Positions 36,671 through 46,182 of a DNA stretch of 64,000 bases are shown one piece after another. Below the pieces are notes generated by a model. The model worked only from the letters and a program-made list of their open reading frames with translations, did no database searches and had not been told where the DNA came from. Source of the DNA: Xanthomonas massiliensis (GTDB lineage: Bacteria > Pseudomonadota > Gammaproteobacteria > Xanthomonadales > Xanthomonadaceae); NCBI RefSeq assembly GCF_900018785.1, contig NZ_FCOY01000006.1, forward strand, positions 558,001-622,000, read 5' to 3'. The first letter of the stretch is position 1, and each line of letters opens with the position of its first letter. A program made the position numbers and the translations under genes.

Positions 36671-37726
36671 ATGAGCGATTCCCCGACCCGCCGCCATCGC
36701 CGCTTCCCGCGCATCCCCGAAATCGCCGAACAGGCGGGCGTCAGCCCGAGTACCGTCGATCGCGTGCTCAACGAACGCGGCAGCGTTTCCGATGCCCTGC
36801 GACGGCGGGTGATCGAGGCGGCGCGCCGGCTCAACGTGCGCCGCACCCTGCCGGACGCGAACCACGGCGTGCTGCATTTCGACGTGGTGCTGCCGGATTT
36901 CGACGTTCCGCATTTCCGCCGGCTGGATCGCGCGTTCGTGGCTTCCGCGCAGCTGATCGGCCCGCGCATCTCGGTGCACCGCGTGTATTGGCACGAAGGC
37001 GAGGAGGCGGCGCTGCTGGAGTTCCTGCGCCATCCGCCATATCCGCGTTCCGGATTGGTGATCACCGCGCGCGACGTGGACCTGGTCCGCGCCAGCCTGC
37101 GCCAGCTGCAGGCCCGCCAGGTGCCGGTGGTGACGATCGGCAGCGACATCAGCGGCATCGGTCCCCACGCCTATGCCGGTATCGACAACACGATGGTCGG
37201 CCGTACCGCGGCCGGCTTGCTCGGCCGCTTCGTGCATCGGCCGGGCAGGGTGCTGCTGTCGGTGACCTCGATGGACTATCGCGACCACATCGAACGCGTG
37301 GCGGGGTTTCGCCAGGTCATGGGCGAGCGTTTCCCGGAACTCACCGTCGAGCTTCCGGACCAGAACCGCAACCGGGCGGACCTGGCCTACGAGCAGACGC
37401 GCCAGGCGCTCGCCCGGCACGAGGACATCGTCGCCATCTACAGCACCGGTTCGGCCAGCGAAGGCATCCGCCGCGCGCTGCATGAACGCCAGTTCGAGCG
37501 CTGGCCGGTGTGGGTGGGACATGGCGCCACCCGCGAGCACGCGCAGATGATGGCCGCCGGCGAGATCGTCATGGTCATCGACCAGGATCCGGAGGCGCAG
37601 GCGCTGGCCGCGTTGCGCCACCTGCTGCACGCCTGCGGCGAGGCGGTGCCGTCCGAACTCGACCGGCCGACCCGCTTCCGCATCGTGACCGTGGAGAACA
37701 TGGCGGCGGAAGCGCTGCTGGAATGA
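36671..37726 (+). CDS. LacI family transcriptional regulator
   Basis: 351 residues. The N-terminal helix-turn-helix is IPEIAEQAGVSPSTVDRVLN (15-34), followed by a periplasmic-binding-protein-like sugar domain. The VDRVLN form (rather than VSRALN) places it with the LacI members carrying a type-4 binding domain. The ATG at 36671 is preferred; a TTG at 36605 would lie in the terminator T-run. Target and inducer are unknown; the gcd operon next door is a candidate but is separated by the terminator. Confidence 0.85.
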   Translation: MSDSPTRRHRRFPRIPEIAEQAGVSPSTVDRVLNERGSVSDALRRRVIEAARRLNVRRTLPDANHGVLHFDVVLPDFDVPHFRRLDRAFVASAQLIGPRISVHRVYWHEGEEAALLEFLRHPPYPRSGLVITARDVDLVRASLRQLQARQVPVVTIGSDISGIGPHAYAGIDNTMVGRTAAGLLGRFVHRPGRVLLSVTSMDYRDHIERVAGFRQVMGERFPELTVELPDQNRNRADLAYEQTRQALARHEDIVAIYSTGSASEGIRRALHERQFERWPVWVGHGATREHAQMMAAGEIVMVIDQDPEAQALAALRHLLHACGEAVPSELDRPTRFRIVTVENMAAEALLE

Positions 37727-38143
37727 GCCGCCCGCGCGTGCCGGCCGCTCGGGGCCGGCAACCCGGCCATGGCCGCCGGGCGCGCGGCCGGTCAAGCGCG
37801 CAGTGCGGGAGGCATGCAGGGATCGGCGGCGACGGCCACGGCCACGGCAGTCGGAAAACGAGCCGATCCGGAGAGCGTCGGCAGGCTCGGCCAGGATGTG
37901 TTCCATCGTTCCAGGCGCATTCGCGGGTGCGCGGCATTCCAGCCGGCCGTTCGCGTCGAAGATGAATGGCGTCGCGGCAGGACGGGGCCGGCGATGCATG
38001 GCGCCGGGCCGGGGACGCCGGTCTCGGCCCGGCGCGGAACCGGTCTGGGCGTCAGGACGCGAGGCGGCCCCGCCGCAGAGGGCGATCCCGTCGGGGGAGA
38101 GGGAGCGGGGTAAAATGCCCCGATCCCATCTCCCCGCACCGTC
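37727..38143. other. Intergenic region before gltX
   Basis: 417 bp. TAAAAT (38111-38116), 28 bases before the gltX ATG, is a likely -10 without a clear -35. A minus-strand open stretch around 37990-37850 (beginning MHRRPRPAATPFIFDANGRL) looks mildly coding but has no stop or match that I recognise. Confidence 0.4.
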
Positions 38144-39553
38144 ATGACCGTCCGCACCCGCTTCGCCCCCAGTCCCACCGGCTACCTGCATATCGGCGGG
38201 GCGCGCACCGCGCTGTACTGCTGGCTGGAGGCGCGCCACCACGGCGGCCAGTTCGTGCTGCGGATCGAGGATACCGACCGCGAGCGCAGCACCCAGGCGG
38301 CGATCGACGCGATCCTGGAGGCGATGGACTGGCTGGGCCTGGACTACGACGAGGGCCCGATCTACCAGACCGACCGCATCGCCCGCTACAAGGAAGTCGC
38401 GGAGAAACTGATCGCCGAGGGCAAGGCCTACTACGCCTACGAGACGAAGGAAGAACTCGAGGCGATGCGCGAGGCGGCGATGGCGAAGCAGGAGAAGCCG
38501 CGCTACAACGGCGCCGCGCGCGAGCTGGGCCTGCCGTACCGCGACGATCCCAACCGAGTGATCCGCTTCAAGAACCCGACCGAGGGCGTGGTGGCCTTCG
38601 ACGACCTGATCAAGGGCCGCATCGAGATCGCCAACGCCGAACTGGACGACATGGTGATCTTCCGCCCGGACGGCTACCCGACCTACAACTTCGCCGTGGT
38701 CGTGGACGACTGGGACATGGGCATCACCGAGGTCATCCGCGGCGACGACCACATCAACAACACCCCGCGCCAGATCAACCTGTACCAGGCCATCGGTGCG
38801 CCGGTACCGGCCTTCGGCCACATGCCGATGATCCTGGACGAGGCCGGCGCCAAGCTGTCCAAGCGCACCGGCGCGGCCGACGTGATGCAGTACAAGGACG
38901 CCGGCTACCTGCCCGACGCCCTGATCAACTACCTGGCGCGGTTGGGCTGGTCGCACGGCGACCAGGAGATCTTCAGCCGCGCCGAGCTGGTGGAGCTGTT
39001 CGACGTGCGCGACTGCAACTCCAAGGCCTCGCGCCTGGACATGGCCAAGCTCGGCTGGGTCAACCAGCACTACCTCAAGCAGGACGACCCGGCGGCGATC
39101 GCCCCGCAGCTGGTGTACCAGCTGGAGAAGCTGGGCATCGACCCGGCCACCGGCCCGGCGCCGGAGGACGTGGTAGTGGCGCTGCGCGAGCGCGTCCAGA
39201 CGCTGAAGGAAATGGCCGAGAAGGCGGTGGTCTGGTACCGGCCGCTGGAGGTCTACGACGAGGCCGCGGTGGCCAAGCACCTCAGGCAGGCCGCGGCGGC
39301 GCCGCTGCGCGCGGCCCGCGAGCGCCTGGCACAGCTGCCGGAATGGACCGTCGAGGCCGTGGCGGCGGTGCTGCACGACGTCGCCGAGGCCCTGGGCCTG
39401 GGCATGGGCAAGGTCGCCCAGCCGCTGCGGGTGGCGATCACCGGCACCCAGGTCAGCCCCGACATCGGCCATACCGTTTACCTGGCCGGCCGCGAGGTGG
39501 CCTTGAAACGCATCGACGCGGCACTCATCAAGGCACAAGACGCCACCGTCTGA
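38144..39553 (+). CDS. gltX: Glutamate--tRNA ligase
   Basis: 469 residues of class I synthetase. The HIGH motif is HIGG (16-19) in [19 protein letters not shown] (237-241) is the KMSKS box. It charges tRNA-Glu. The length is usual for a bacterial GluRS with its anticodon-binding C-terminal domain. zur follows 10 bp downstream and may be co-transcribed. Confidence 0.97.
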   Translation: MTVRTRFAPSPTGYLHIGGARTALYCWLEARHHGGQFVLRIEDTDRERSTQAAIDAILEAMDWLGLDYDEGPIYQTDRIARYKEVAEKLIAEGKAYYAYETKEELEAMREAAMAKQEKPRYNGAARELGLPYRDDPNRVIRFKNPTEGVVAFDDLIKGRIEIANAELDDMVIFRPDGYPTYNFAVVVDDWDMGITEVIRGDDHINNTPRQINLYQAIGAPVPAFGHMPMILDEAGAKLSKRTGAADVMQYKDAGYLPDALINYLARLGWSHGDQEIFSRAELVELFDVRDCNSKASRLDMAKLGWVNQHYLKQDDPAAIAPQLVYQLEKLGIDPATGPAPEDVVVALRERVQTLKEMAEKAVVWYRPLEVYDEAAVAKHLRQAAAAPLRAARERLAQLPEWTVEAVAAVLHDVAEALGLGMGKVAQPLRVAITGTQVSPDIGHTVYLAGREVALKRIDAALIKAQDATV

Positions 39554-39563
39554 GGAGGGCTCC

Positions 39564-40052
39564 ATGTCCACGCTGCACGCCTGCACCGACCCGCGCCACC
39601 ATGTCGAGGATGCCGCCGGCTTCGTCGCGGCGGTCGAGCGTGCCTGCCGCGACCGCGGCCTGCGCCTGACCCCGATCCGCGCCAACGTGCTGCGCCTGAT
39701 CGCCGAGGCCGGCAAGCCGGTCAAGGCCTACGACCTGCTGGAATGGGTGCGCGAAGGCAAGGGCGTGGGCGCCGATGCGCCGCCGACGGTGTACCGCGCG
39801 CTGGACTTCCTGATGGCCAACGGCTTCGTCCACAAGCTGTCCTCGGTCAACGCCTTCGTCGCCTGCCACCATCCCTCCAGCGCCCGCCATTCGGTGCCGT
39901 TCCTGATCTGCGACCAGTGCCACAGCGCGGTGGAGCTGGAGGACCGCGAGGTGGTCTCGCAGCTGGAAAAGCGCGCCAAGGCGCTGGGCTTCCGGCCGCA
40001 GGCGCAGACGCTCGAGGTGCACGGGCTGTGCGCCGAGTGCGCGGGCGACTGA
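39564..40052 (+). CDS. zur: Zinc uptake regulator, Fur family
   Basis: 162 residues. A winged helix (RLTPIRANVLRLIAEAG) precedes the zinc-binding part with C101-HH, H109, ICDQC (C116, C119) and the C-terminal CAEC (C156, C159). The ACHHPS and ICDQCH pattern is Zur rather than Fur. It represses zinc uptake genes when zinc is plentiful. GGAGG precedes the ATG. A Zur-box-like site lies at 45607-45623. Confidence 0.9.
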   Translation: MSTLHACTDPRHHVEDAAGFVAAVERACRDRGLRLTPIRANVLRLIAEAGKPVKAYDLLEWVREGKGVGADAPPTVYRALDFLMANGFVHKLSSVNAFVACHHPSSARHSVPFLICDQCHSAVELEDREVVSQLEKRAKALGFRPQAQTLEVHGLCAECAGD

Positions 40053-40458
40053 TCGCCCCGGTCTTGCCGGCGCGGCCGGCACGTGCCCGGCCATCGCATA
40101 TCGCATCGTCATCGCGGTAGTCGCGTGTCGCGGTTCCGATGCGAGGGACCGTGCATGGACACGCCGCGCTGCGGCGGCCGGAGGCCGGTTTGCCGCGGGC
40201 GACACCGCCGGACACGCGCGTGCCAGATGCGATGTGCAATCCTTGCTGCCACGCCGCCGCGTGGCCGATGCCGTTCTTGCGGCCATGCCGAAGCCGCCCC
40301 GGCCTGGGGCGGCGGGGCGCCGGTCGTCGCGTATCCGGTCCGGCCGTAGGCGTCCGGTGGCGGCGCGGCGGCACCGGTTGCGGCCGGCCACGACGGACGA
40401 CTTCGAGACGTGGCCCGCCGGCGGTTTTTCCAGGGCAGGGATGGCGGAGGAAGCAGAG
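40053..40458. other. Intergenic region before the ceramidase-like gene
   Basis: 406 bp, GC-rich, with several weak open frames but none with coding character. GGAGGAAG at the right end is the ribosome site of the next gene. I see no clear promoter. Confidence 0.4.
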
Positions 40459-41826
40459 ATGTCGTCGCGACGGGAATTCCTGATGGCCGGCCTGGGGGCG
40501 GGCGTGGCCACGTGGCTGGCACCGGCCCTGGCGCGGGGCCAGGCGTCGCGGCCCGCGGTCTTCCGGGCCGGCGCGGGGCGTGCGGACGTGGTGTTCGCCG
40601 ACACGCTGTTCCCGCTGGACGGCTTCGCCGGCCAGCACGACCCGCTCGCCACGCGCGTGCTGCTGCTGGAGCAGGGCGGACGGCGGATCGCCGTCGCGGT
40701 GGTCGACCTGACCTCGATCCCGGAGGACATGATCGGTGGCCTGAAGGCGATCCTCGCCGAGGTCGCCGGGGTCGCGGCCGACGATGCCATCGTCTGCGCC
40801 GGCCATACCTTCTCCGCGCCGCACGTGTTCGTGGGCGAGCACCTGCCGCCGGGCACGGACGTGGCGCGCAACCAGGCCGCCCTGCTTGCGTTCGAGACGG
40901 CGCTGCGCACCGCGGCCACGCGTGCCGTGGCCACCCTGCAGCCGGCCCGGCTGGGCATGGCCACCGGCGTCAGCCGGACCAGCGTCAACCGCGACGTGGC
41001 CACGCCGCAGGGCTGGTGGCTGGGGACCGACGAGGCCGGCTTCGCCGATCCCGCGCTGGGCGTGCTGCGCATCGACGGCCGCGACGGCAAGCCGCTGGCG
41101 GTGATGATGAACTTCGCGGTGCAGCCGTCGGTCATGGACGCTTCCGAGCGTGCCGAAGGCGGGCGGCTGATCTCGGCCGACCTGGCCGGCGCGGCTTCCC
41201 GGCGGGTCGAGGCGCATTACGGCGACGGCACGGTGGCGCTGTTCCTGGTCGGCGCGGCCGGCGACCAGGCGCCCATGTTCCAGGCCAGCCGCCACGTCGT
41301 CGATGCGGCGGGCAAGCCGGGGCGCATCGACCTGCACGAGACCGGCTTCGTCCTGCTGGACCTGCTGGGCGAGCGCCTGGGCGGCAGTGTCGTGCAGCTC
41401 GCCGACGGGATCGCGACCGGCTCCCGTTCCGTGCCGGGCCTGGGCGTGGAGCGCATGCAGGTGGACGTGCCTTCGCAGGGGCGTGCACGCAGCACGCCGT
41501 CCGGCCCGGTCACCGCGTACCGCTACGAACCCGGTCCCGCGGTCGCGCTACCGGTGGTGCTGGTACGCCTGGGCGAGGCGGTGCTGGTCGGCCTGCAACC
41601 GGAACTGGCCGCGAGCGTCGGCGCGCGGATCCGCGCGGATTCGCCATATGCCCATACCCTCGTGGCGACGATGGTCGACGGTGCCGCCAAGTACCTGCCC
41701 GATGCGTCCAGCTACGACCGCTTCACCTACGAGGAACGCAATTCCGCATATGCCAAGGGCGCCGCGGAGATCGCGGCGGCCGCGATCGTTGCCCGGCTGC
41801 AGCAACTGCGCGCACCTGGTCCCTGA
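40459..41826 (+). CDS. Tat-exported neutral/alkaline ceramidase-like protein
   Basis: 455 residues. The N-terminus SSRREFLMAGLGAG is a Tat signal (twin Arg at 4-5). The body matches the N-terminal domain of neutral/alkaline non-lysosomal ceramidases: GAGRADV, DPLATRVLLLEQGGRRIAVA and AGHTFSAPHVF. Those enzymes cut the amide of ceramides with a zinc-bound Ser mechanism. The usual C-terminal domain is absent at this length, so substrate is uncertain. GGAGGAAG gives the start. An esterase gene follows 27 bp later. Confidence 0.72.
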   Translation: MSSRREFLMAGLGAGVATWLAPALARGQASRPAVFRAGAGRADVVFADTLFPLDGFAGQHDPLATRVLLLEQGGRRIAVAVVDLTSIPEDMIGGLKAILAEVAGVAADDAIVCAGHTFSAPHVFVGEHLPPGTDVARNQAALLAFETALRTAATRAVATLQPARLGMATGVSRTSVNRDVATPQGWWLGTDEAGFADPALGVLRIDGRDGKPLAVMMNFAVQPSVMDASERAEGGRLISADLAGAASRRVEAHYGDGTVALFLVGAAGDQAPMFQASRHVVDAAGKPGRIDLHETGFVLLDLLGERLGGSVVQLADGIATGSRSVPGLGVERMQVDVPSQGRARSTPSGPVTAYRYEPGPAVALPVVLVRLGEAVLVGLQPELAASVGARIRADSPYAHTLVATMVDGAAKYLPDASSYDRFTYEERNSAYAKGAAEIAAAAIVARLQQLRAPGP

Positions 41827-41853
41827 ATCCCCAAAAGCCAAGGAGAACCCTCC

Positions 41854-43245
41854 ATGCCATCCCGTCGCGACGTCCTGGTCCTGGCCACCGGCCTCGGTAC
41901 GCTGCTGGCCGTCGGGGCTCCCGCCCTGGCCCGCGGCGGCAGCGGCCACGCCCGCAGCGCCACCGCCATCACCCGGGTATTCGGCGACGGCATCCGCCTG
42001 GTCGCGGTCGCCGTGGAATACGACACCCCGGTCGAGAGCGCAGGGCTGTCGGCGGCGAGCTTCCGTGTCCAGGGCCGCACCGTGACCGGTGCCTATGCCA
42101 GCACCTCGGCCGATCCGGCCGACCGCGCGGCCGCCGGCCGCTTCGTCATCGTGGCGCTCTCGCCGGAGGACGAGAACGCGGCGCTGGCCGAGAAGCTCCC
42201 CGGGGCCGGCGGCGGCGCGGGCCCGGGCAGTGCCGGGAGCGGTGCAGGGGGCGCGGGCGGTGCAGGGGGCGGCCCGGGAGGTCCCGGCGGCGGTCCCGGC
42301 AAGGCCGGCGACATCCCCACCTACGACACCGTCTACCGGACGGCGCAGGCGGAGGTCGTGCAGGCCGGGACGGTCAGGACGGAAGCGGGCCGGAGCATCG
42401 CCGCCAGCGGCGCCGCACTGGCCACCACGCAGGTGGCAAACCTCATCGTCGACGACTTCCGCCAGCTCGAGTTCCAGGACGCGAAGACCGGCCGCGCCCT
42501 GCGCTACAACCTGTTCGTGCCCAAGGACTACGACGCCAGGAAGTCCTATCCGCTGGTGCTGTTCATGCACGACGCCGGCGCCACCAGCGACGTGACCCGC
42601 ACCACGCTGTACCAGGGCCTGGGCGCGGTGGTGTGGGCGAGCCCGGAGAACCAGGCCCGGCGCCCGTGCTTCGTGCTGGCGCCGCAGTATCCCGAGATCA
42701 TCGCCGACGACGACTCGCACACCTCGAACGCGCTCGATACCACCATCGACCTGATCAAGGCGCTGGCCGATGAGTACAGCATCGACCGTACGCGCCTGTA
42801 CACCACCGGCCAGTCCGGCGGCTGCATGATGTCGATCGCGATGGACATCAAATATCCGGGGTTCTTCGCCGCGTCCTTCCTGGTCGCCGGCCAGTGGGAC
42901 CCGGCGCTGGTGAAGCCGCTCGCCTCGCAGAAGCTGTGGATCCTGGTCTCGCAGGACGATAGCAAGGCCTTCCCGGGCGAGAACGCGATCACCGCGGTGC
43001 TGGAAAAGGAGGGCGCCAGGATCAGCCGTGCGACCTGGGACGGCACCTGGGATGCGGCGCAGTTCCGCGCCGCGTTCGAGAAGATCGACGCCGAGGGCAG
43101 CCCGATCAACTACGTGACCTTCGCCAAGGGCACGGTGATCCCCAGGGGCGACTCCAGTGCCGGCGCCAGCGGCCACCGCAACACCTGGCGCATCGCCTAC
43201 ACGATCGAGCCGATCCGCGAGTGGGTCTTCCGCCAGCACGGCTAG
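41854..43245 (+). CDS. Tat-like exported alpha/beta-hydrolase (esterase) with Gly-rich linker
   Basis: 463 residues. The start PSRRDVLVLATG is Tat-like. An Ig-like N-terminal esterase domain (30-115) is joined by a ~35-residue Gly-rich linker (about 116-150) to an alpha/beta hydrolase with LVLFMHDAG (oxyanion region) and nucleophile S321 in TGQSGGCM. This resembles PHB-depolymerase/feruloyl-esterase-like enzymes. AAGGAG precedes the ATG. It pairs with the ceramidase-like gene, suggesting joint breakdown of an exported or environmental substrate; the substrate is unknown. Confidence 0.75.
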   Translation: MPSRRDVLVLATGLGTLLAVGAPALARGGSGHARSATAITRVFGDGIRLVAVAVEYDTPVESAGLSAASFRVQGRTVTGAYASTSADPADRAAAGRFVIVALSPEDENAALAEKLPGAGGGAGPGSAGSGAGGAGGAGGGPGGPGGGPGKAGDIPTYDTVYRTAQAEVVQAGTVRTEAGRSIAASGAALATTQVANLIVDDFRQLEFQDAKTGRALRYNLFVPKDYDARKSYPLVLFMHDAGATSDVTRTTLYQGLGAVVWASPENQARRPCFVLAPQYPEIIADDDSHTSNALDTTIDLIKALADEYSIDRTRLYTTGQSGGCMMSIAMDIKYPGFFAASFLVAGQWDPALVKPLASQKLWILVSQDDSKAFPGENAITAVLEKEGARISRATWDGTWDAAQFRAAFEKIDAEGSPINYVTFAKGTVIPRGDSSAGASGHRNTWRIAYTIEPIREWVFRQHG

Positions 43246-43275
43246 CCGGCACCGCGGCAGCCGGTGCCGGCTAGC
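43241..43275 (+). terminator. 14-bp hairpin overlapping the esterase stop codon
   Basis: GCTAGCCGGCACCG and CGGTGCCGGCTAGC form a perfect stem around a 7-nt loop; the TAG stop lies inside the left arm. No T-run. Confidence 0.6.
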
Positions 43276-43286
43276 GCCGTCGCGGC

Positions 43287-43336
43287 GATGCCGGGACGAA
43301 ATGCCGGTGAGATGCCGGGATGGGATGCCGGGATGA
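43287..43336. repeat. Imperfect ~13-bp tandem repeat, four units
   Basis: GATGCCGGGACGA, AATGCCGGTGA, GATGCCGGGATGG and GATGCCGGGATGA follow one another between converging genes. Confidence 0.6.
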
Positions 43337-43446
43337 GGCACCGCCGCCGGATTGGCCGATTGCCGGCCGGCCCGGCCGCCGCAGGCCGGCGCGGCGGGTA
43401 CATGGCCGTGGCCGGGTTGCGCGACGGTGCCGGCGGAGCCAACGAA

Positions 43447-43476
43447 AAGGGGCGCGGCCTTGGCGCCGCGCCCCTT
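43447..43476 (-). terminator. Terminator of the TonB receptor gene
   Basis: AAGGGGCGCGGC and GCCGCGCCCCTT form a perfect 12-bp stem around a 6-nt loop. On the minus strand TTTT follows, so it suits the receptor transcript. Confidence 0.75.
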
Positions 43477-43497
43477 GGATCGCCGCCGCAGGGGCGG

Positions 43498-45537
43498 TCA
43501 GAAGAACAGGCGCACGCCGAAGGAGGCGTTGCGGCCGGGCAGGATCACGTCGTCCTTGAGGAACGAGGTGTGCACGCGGCCGACCTGATCGGTCAGGTTG
43601 TTGCCGTCCAGGAACACCTCCCACGAGGTGCGCCCGGCATCGATGTGGTACGCCACGTGCGCGTCCACCATGGTGTAGCCGGCGGTCGGGGTCTCGTTCT
43701 CGGCGACCTTGTCCTGCTTGTTGACCCGGGTGGCGCCCAGCGAGGCGCGCCAGGCGTTGTTCTCCCAGCGCAGCTGCGCGCCCACGCGCGAGGGCGCGAT
43801 GCGCGGCAGGTTGCCGCCGTCGGCGAGCTTGCCGCGCACGGTGTCGCCGAACACGCGCAGGTCCCAGGCGCCGTTGGCGTTGTTGGCCAGGTGGAAGGTG
43901 GCTTCGCCTTCCAGGCCGTGGAAGCGGGCGTCGGCCTGGCTCCACTGGCGGATCGGCAGGTCCTCGTCCTCCTCGTCCCAGTACCAGCCCTCGCCGGTGT
44001 CCACCAGGTAGATGAAGTCGTTGTAGCGGTTGTAGTAGGCCGAGAGCTTGGCGTCCACCCAGTCGCTCTGGTAGTTCAGGCCCAGCTCGATCTGGTTGGC
44101 GGCCTCCTTCTTCAGGTCGGCGTTGCCGACCTCGTAGGCGAGGGTGGCGATGTGCGGGCCGTCGGCGAACAGTTCCTCCTCGGCCGGCGCGCGCTCGGCG
44201 TGGTCCAGGTTCAGGGTCAGGCGCCAGTTCGGGTTGAAGCGCCAGGCCCCGCTGAGCGAGACGCTGCCCGGGTGGAAGTCGCGGGAGATGCCGGTGGCGG
44301 TGTCGTACTTGACCTGGTCCACGCGCGCGCCGAACTCGGCCTGCAGCGGGCCCCACTCGTTGCGGGCGACCGCGAACAGGCCCAGCGACTTGGTGTCGGT
44401 GCGCGGCACGAAGGATTCCTCGCCCTCGGCCTCGAAGGTGGAATCGGCGCCCTGCAGGCCGATCGCGCTCTTCCAGCCGCCGGCGCTGAACGCCGCCTCG
44501 ATGCGGCCCTCGTTGGCGTTCTTGCTGAAGGACGTGCCGACCTCGTCGCCCTCGAACTCGATGTGCTCGTACTTGGTGTGGCCGAAGCTGTAGCGCAGCG
44601 AGCTGCCTTCGCCCCACGGGTCGTTCAGCCCGCCCTTGAGCTCGTAGCGGTCCTGGTGCATCTGCAGCCACACCCCGCGCTCGCCCTCGGCCAGGTCGCC
44701 GGGCTCGCCCGGGTTGCCGTAGTTGTCGTGGAAGCGCGAGGCCGACACGCCGACGAAGCCCCAGTCGCCCGACAGCGAGGTGCCGACCGAGCCGGACTTG
44801 GTGTCGATGAAGGAATTGTCCTGGCGCCCGCGCGGGGTGTCGTAGTCCTTGGCATTGCGGTACACGCCGTCGGCGTGCATCGACAGGCCGCTGCCGTTGC
44901 CGGCATCGACGCGGAACATGTCGGTGTTGCCGTCCTTGTCGCCGCCGTCGAAGCGGGCCTCGACGCGGCCGCTGAAGCCATCGACCGGGGTCTCGGCGAT
45001 GCGCCCGTCGACCACGTTGACCACGCCGCCGATGGCGCCGGAGCCGTACAGCAGGGTGGACGGGCCCTTGAGCACCTCGATCTGGTCGGCCAGGAACGGT
45101 TCCACGGCCGGCGAGTGGTCCTGGCTGACGGTGGAGACGTCCTGGCTGGACAGGCCGTCGTTGAGCACGGCCACGCGCGGGCCGTCCATGCCGCGGATCA
45201 CCGGCCGGCCCACGCCGGGGCCGAAGTTGGAGCTCTGCACGCCGGGCAGCGTGGAGACGATCTCGCCGAGGCTGGCGCCGGCGCCGCGGGCCTCGTCCAG
45301 GCGCTCGCCGCCGAGCACTTCCACCGGCCGGCTGACGGCATTGGCCGCGTCGCGCAGCGGGCTGGCGGTGACGATCACCGCGTCCAGGTCCTTGGCATGG
45401 CGGTTGGCGTGGGTGTCGGCGTGGCGGGTATCGGTGGCCGGCGGGGCCTCCTGGGCCTGGGCGGCCAGCGGCGCGACCAGCGCGGCCAGGGACAGCGACA
45501 GCAACGAACGGCGGATGACGGGGGGATGGGATCGCAT
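43498..45537 (-). CDS. TonB-dependent receptor, ZnuD-like zinc uptake
   Basis: 679 residues. After a signal peptide (LLSLSLAALVAPLAAQAQ) comes a His-rich segment (RHADTHANRHAKD), the plug domain (VIVTASPLRD, PVIRGMDGPRVAVLNDG, EVLKGPSTLLYGSGAIGGVVN) and a 22-strand-type barrel ending SFGVRLFF. Plug details match ZnuD-type zinc receptors. It would import zinc across the outer membrane with TonB energy. It diverges from a MerC gene across a Zur-box-like site, which supports the zinc assignment. Confidence 0.88.
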   Translation of the reverse strand: MRSHPPVIRRSLLSLSLAALVAPLAAQAQEAPPATDTRHADTHANRHAKDLDAVIVTASPLRDAANAVSRPVEVLGGERLDEARGAGASLGEIVSTLPGVQSSNFGPGVGRPVIRGMDGPRVAVLNDGLSSQDVSTVSQDHSPAVEPFLADQIEVLKGPSTLLYGSGAIGGVVNVVDGRIAETPVDGFSGRVEARFDGGDKDGNTDMFRVDAGNGSGLSMHADGVYRNAKDYDTPRGRQDNSFIDTKSGSVGTSLSGDWGFVGVSASRFHDNYGNPGEPGDLAEGERGVWLQMHQDRYELKGGLNDPWGEGSSLRYSFGHTKYEHIEFEGDEVGTSFSKNANEGRIEAAFSAGGWKSAIGLQGADSTFEAEGEESFVPRTDTKSLGLFAVARNEWGPLQAEFGARVDQVKYDTATGISRDFHPGSVSLSGAWRFNPNWRLTLNLDHAERAPAEEELFADGPHIATLAYEVGNADLKKEAANQIELGLNYQSDWVDAKLSAYYNRYNDFIYLVDTGEGWYWDEEDEDLPIRQWSQADARFHGLEGEATFHLANNANGAWDLRVFGDTVRGKLADGGNLPRIAPSRVGAQLRWENNAWRASLGATRVNKQDKVAENETPTAGYTMVDAHVAYHIDAGRTSWEVFLDGNNLTDQVGRVHTSFLKDDVILPGRNASFGVRLFF

Positions 45538-45606
45538 GTGGGAAACCTTGCTGGTAAAGGGGAACCGGGGAGGGCGAGGCGGCCGGGGCTCCCACGGATT
45601 TCCAAC

Positions 45607-45623
45607 ATGTTATGATATTTCAT
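45607..45623. promoter_or_regulatory. Zur-box-like operator between znuD-like and merC-like genes
   Basis: ATGTTATGATATTTCAT matches, from memory, the E. coli zinT Zur site (ATGTTATAATATCACAT) at 14 of 17 positions. It is the only AT-rich patch nearby and overlaps TATGAT (45611-45616), a possible -10 for the plus-strand gene. It should let zinc-loaded Zur silence both divergent genes. Confidence 0.7.
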
Positions 45624-45649
45624 ATCCGGTTGCCCACCTGCCAGACGTC

Positions 45650-46069
45650 ATGCCCCCATCGCGCTCCCGTTCCCTGTCGCACTGGCTCGATCGCTTCGGC
45701 GCCACCGGCTCGCTGCTGTGCGCGGTGCATTGCGCGGCGTTGCCGATGCTGCTGGCGCTGCTGCCCTCGCTGGGGCTGGCCTTCCTGCTCGACGATGGCC
45801 TGGAGATCGGATTCGTGGCGTTCGTGAGCGGCCTCGGCCTGTGCAGCCTGGGCTGGAGCTACCGGCACCACCGCACCTTCCGCGCCCTCGGCGTGCTGGT
45901 GCTCGGGCTGGCACTGCTGTGGGCGGGCGTGCTGTACCCGCCGCTGCACGCTTCGCGCTGGCCGCACGCGCTGGTGATGACGCTCGGCGGCATGCTGGTG
46001 GGCGCCGCGCACCTGCTCAACCTGCGCCTGAACCACGGCCACGTGCACGGTCCGCAGTGCGCCCACTGA
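45650..46069 (+). CDS. MerC domain-containing membrane protein
   Basis: 139 residues, four hydrophobic helices. The conserved CAVHCAALPML (Cys pair) near residue 25 and a C-terminal His-rich tail (HGHVHGPQCAH) mark a MerC-type protein. MerC carries mercury in mer operons; xanthomonad homologues outside mer operons sit next to zinc receptors. With the Zur box in front, inner-membrane zinc handling is the likely role. No mer genes are nearby. Confidence 0.83.
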   Translation: MPPSRSRSLSHWLDRFGATGSLLCAVHCAALPMLLALLPSLGLAFLLDDGLEIGFVAFVSGLGLCSLGWSYRHHRTFRALGVLVLGLALLWAGVLYPPLHASRWPHALVMTLGGMLVGAAHLLNLRLNHGHVHGPQCAH

Positions 46070-46182
46070 ACGGCCGCGCAGGCCGGGGCGGCGGGGGCAT
46101 GTGGTAGTCTTCCAGGCCTCGCGCGCTTCGCTGGCCGGAGCGGCGCGGACCAGTCCACCAGCTATTTTCAGGAGTAATCGCA

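Noticed and set aside
32629-37158. Minus-strand open frame of about 1500 codons
   Set aside because: Antisense to oprB, gcd and the LacI gene; no recognisable domain.
37850-37990. Minus-strand coding-like stretch (PFIFDANGRLECRAP)
   Set aside because: No homologue recognised, no stop before the LacI gene and no ribosome site; not enough to call a gene.
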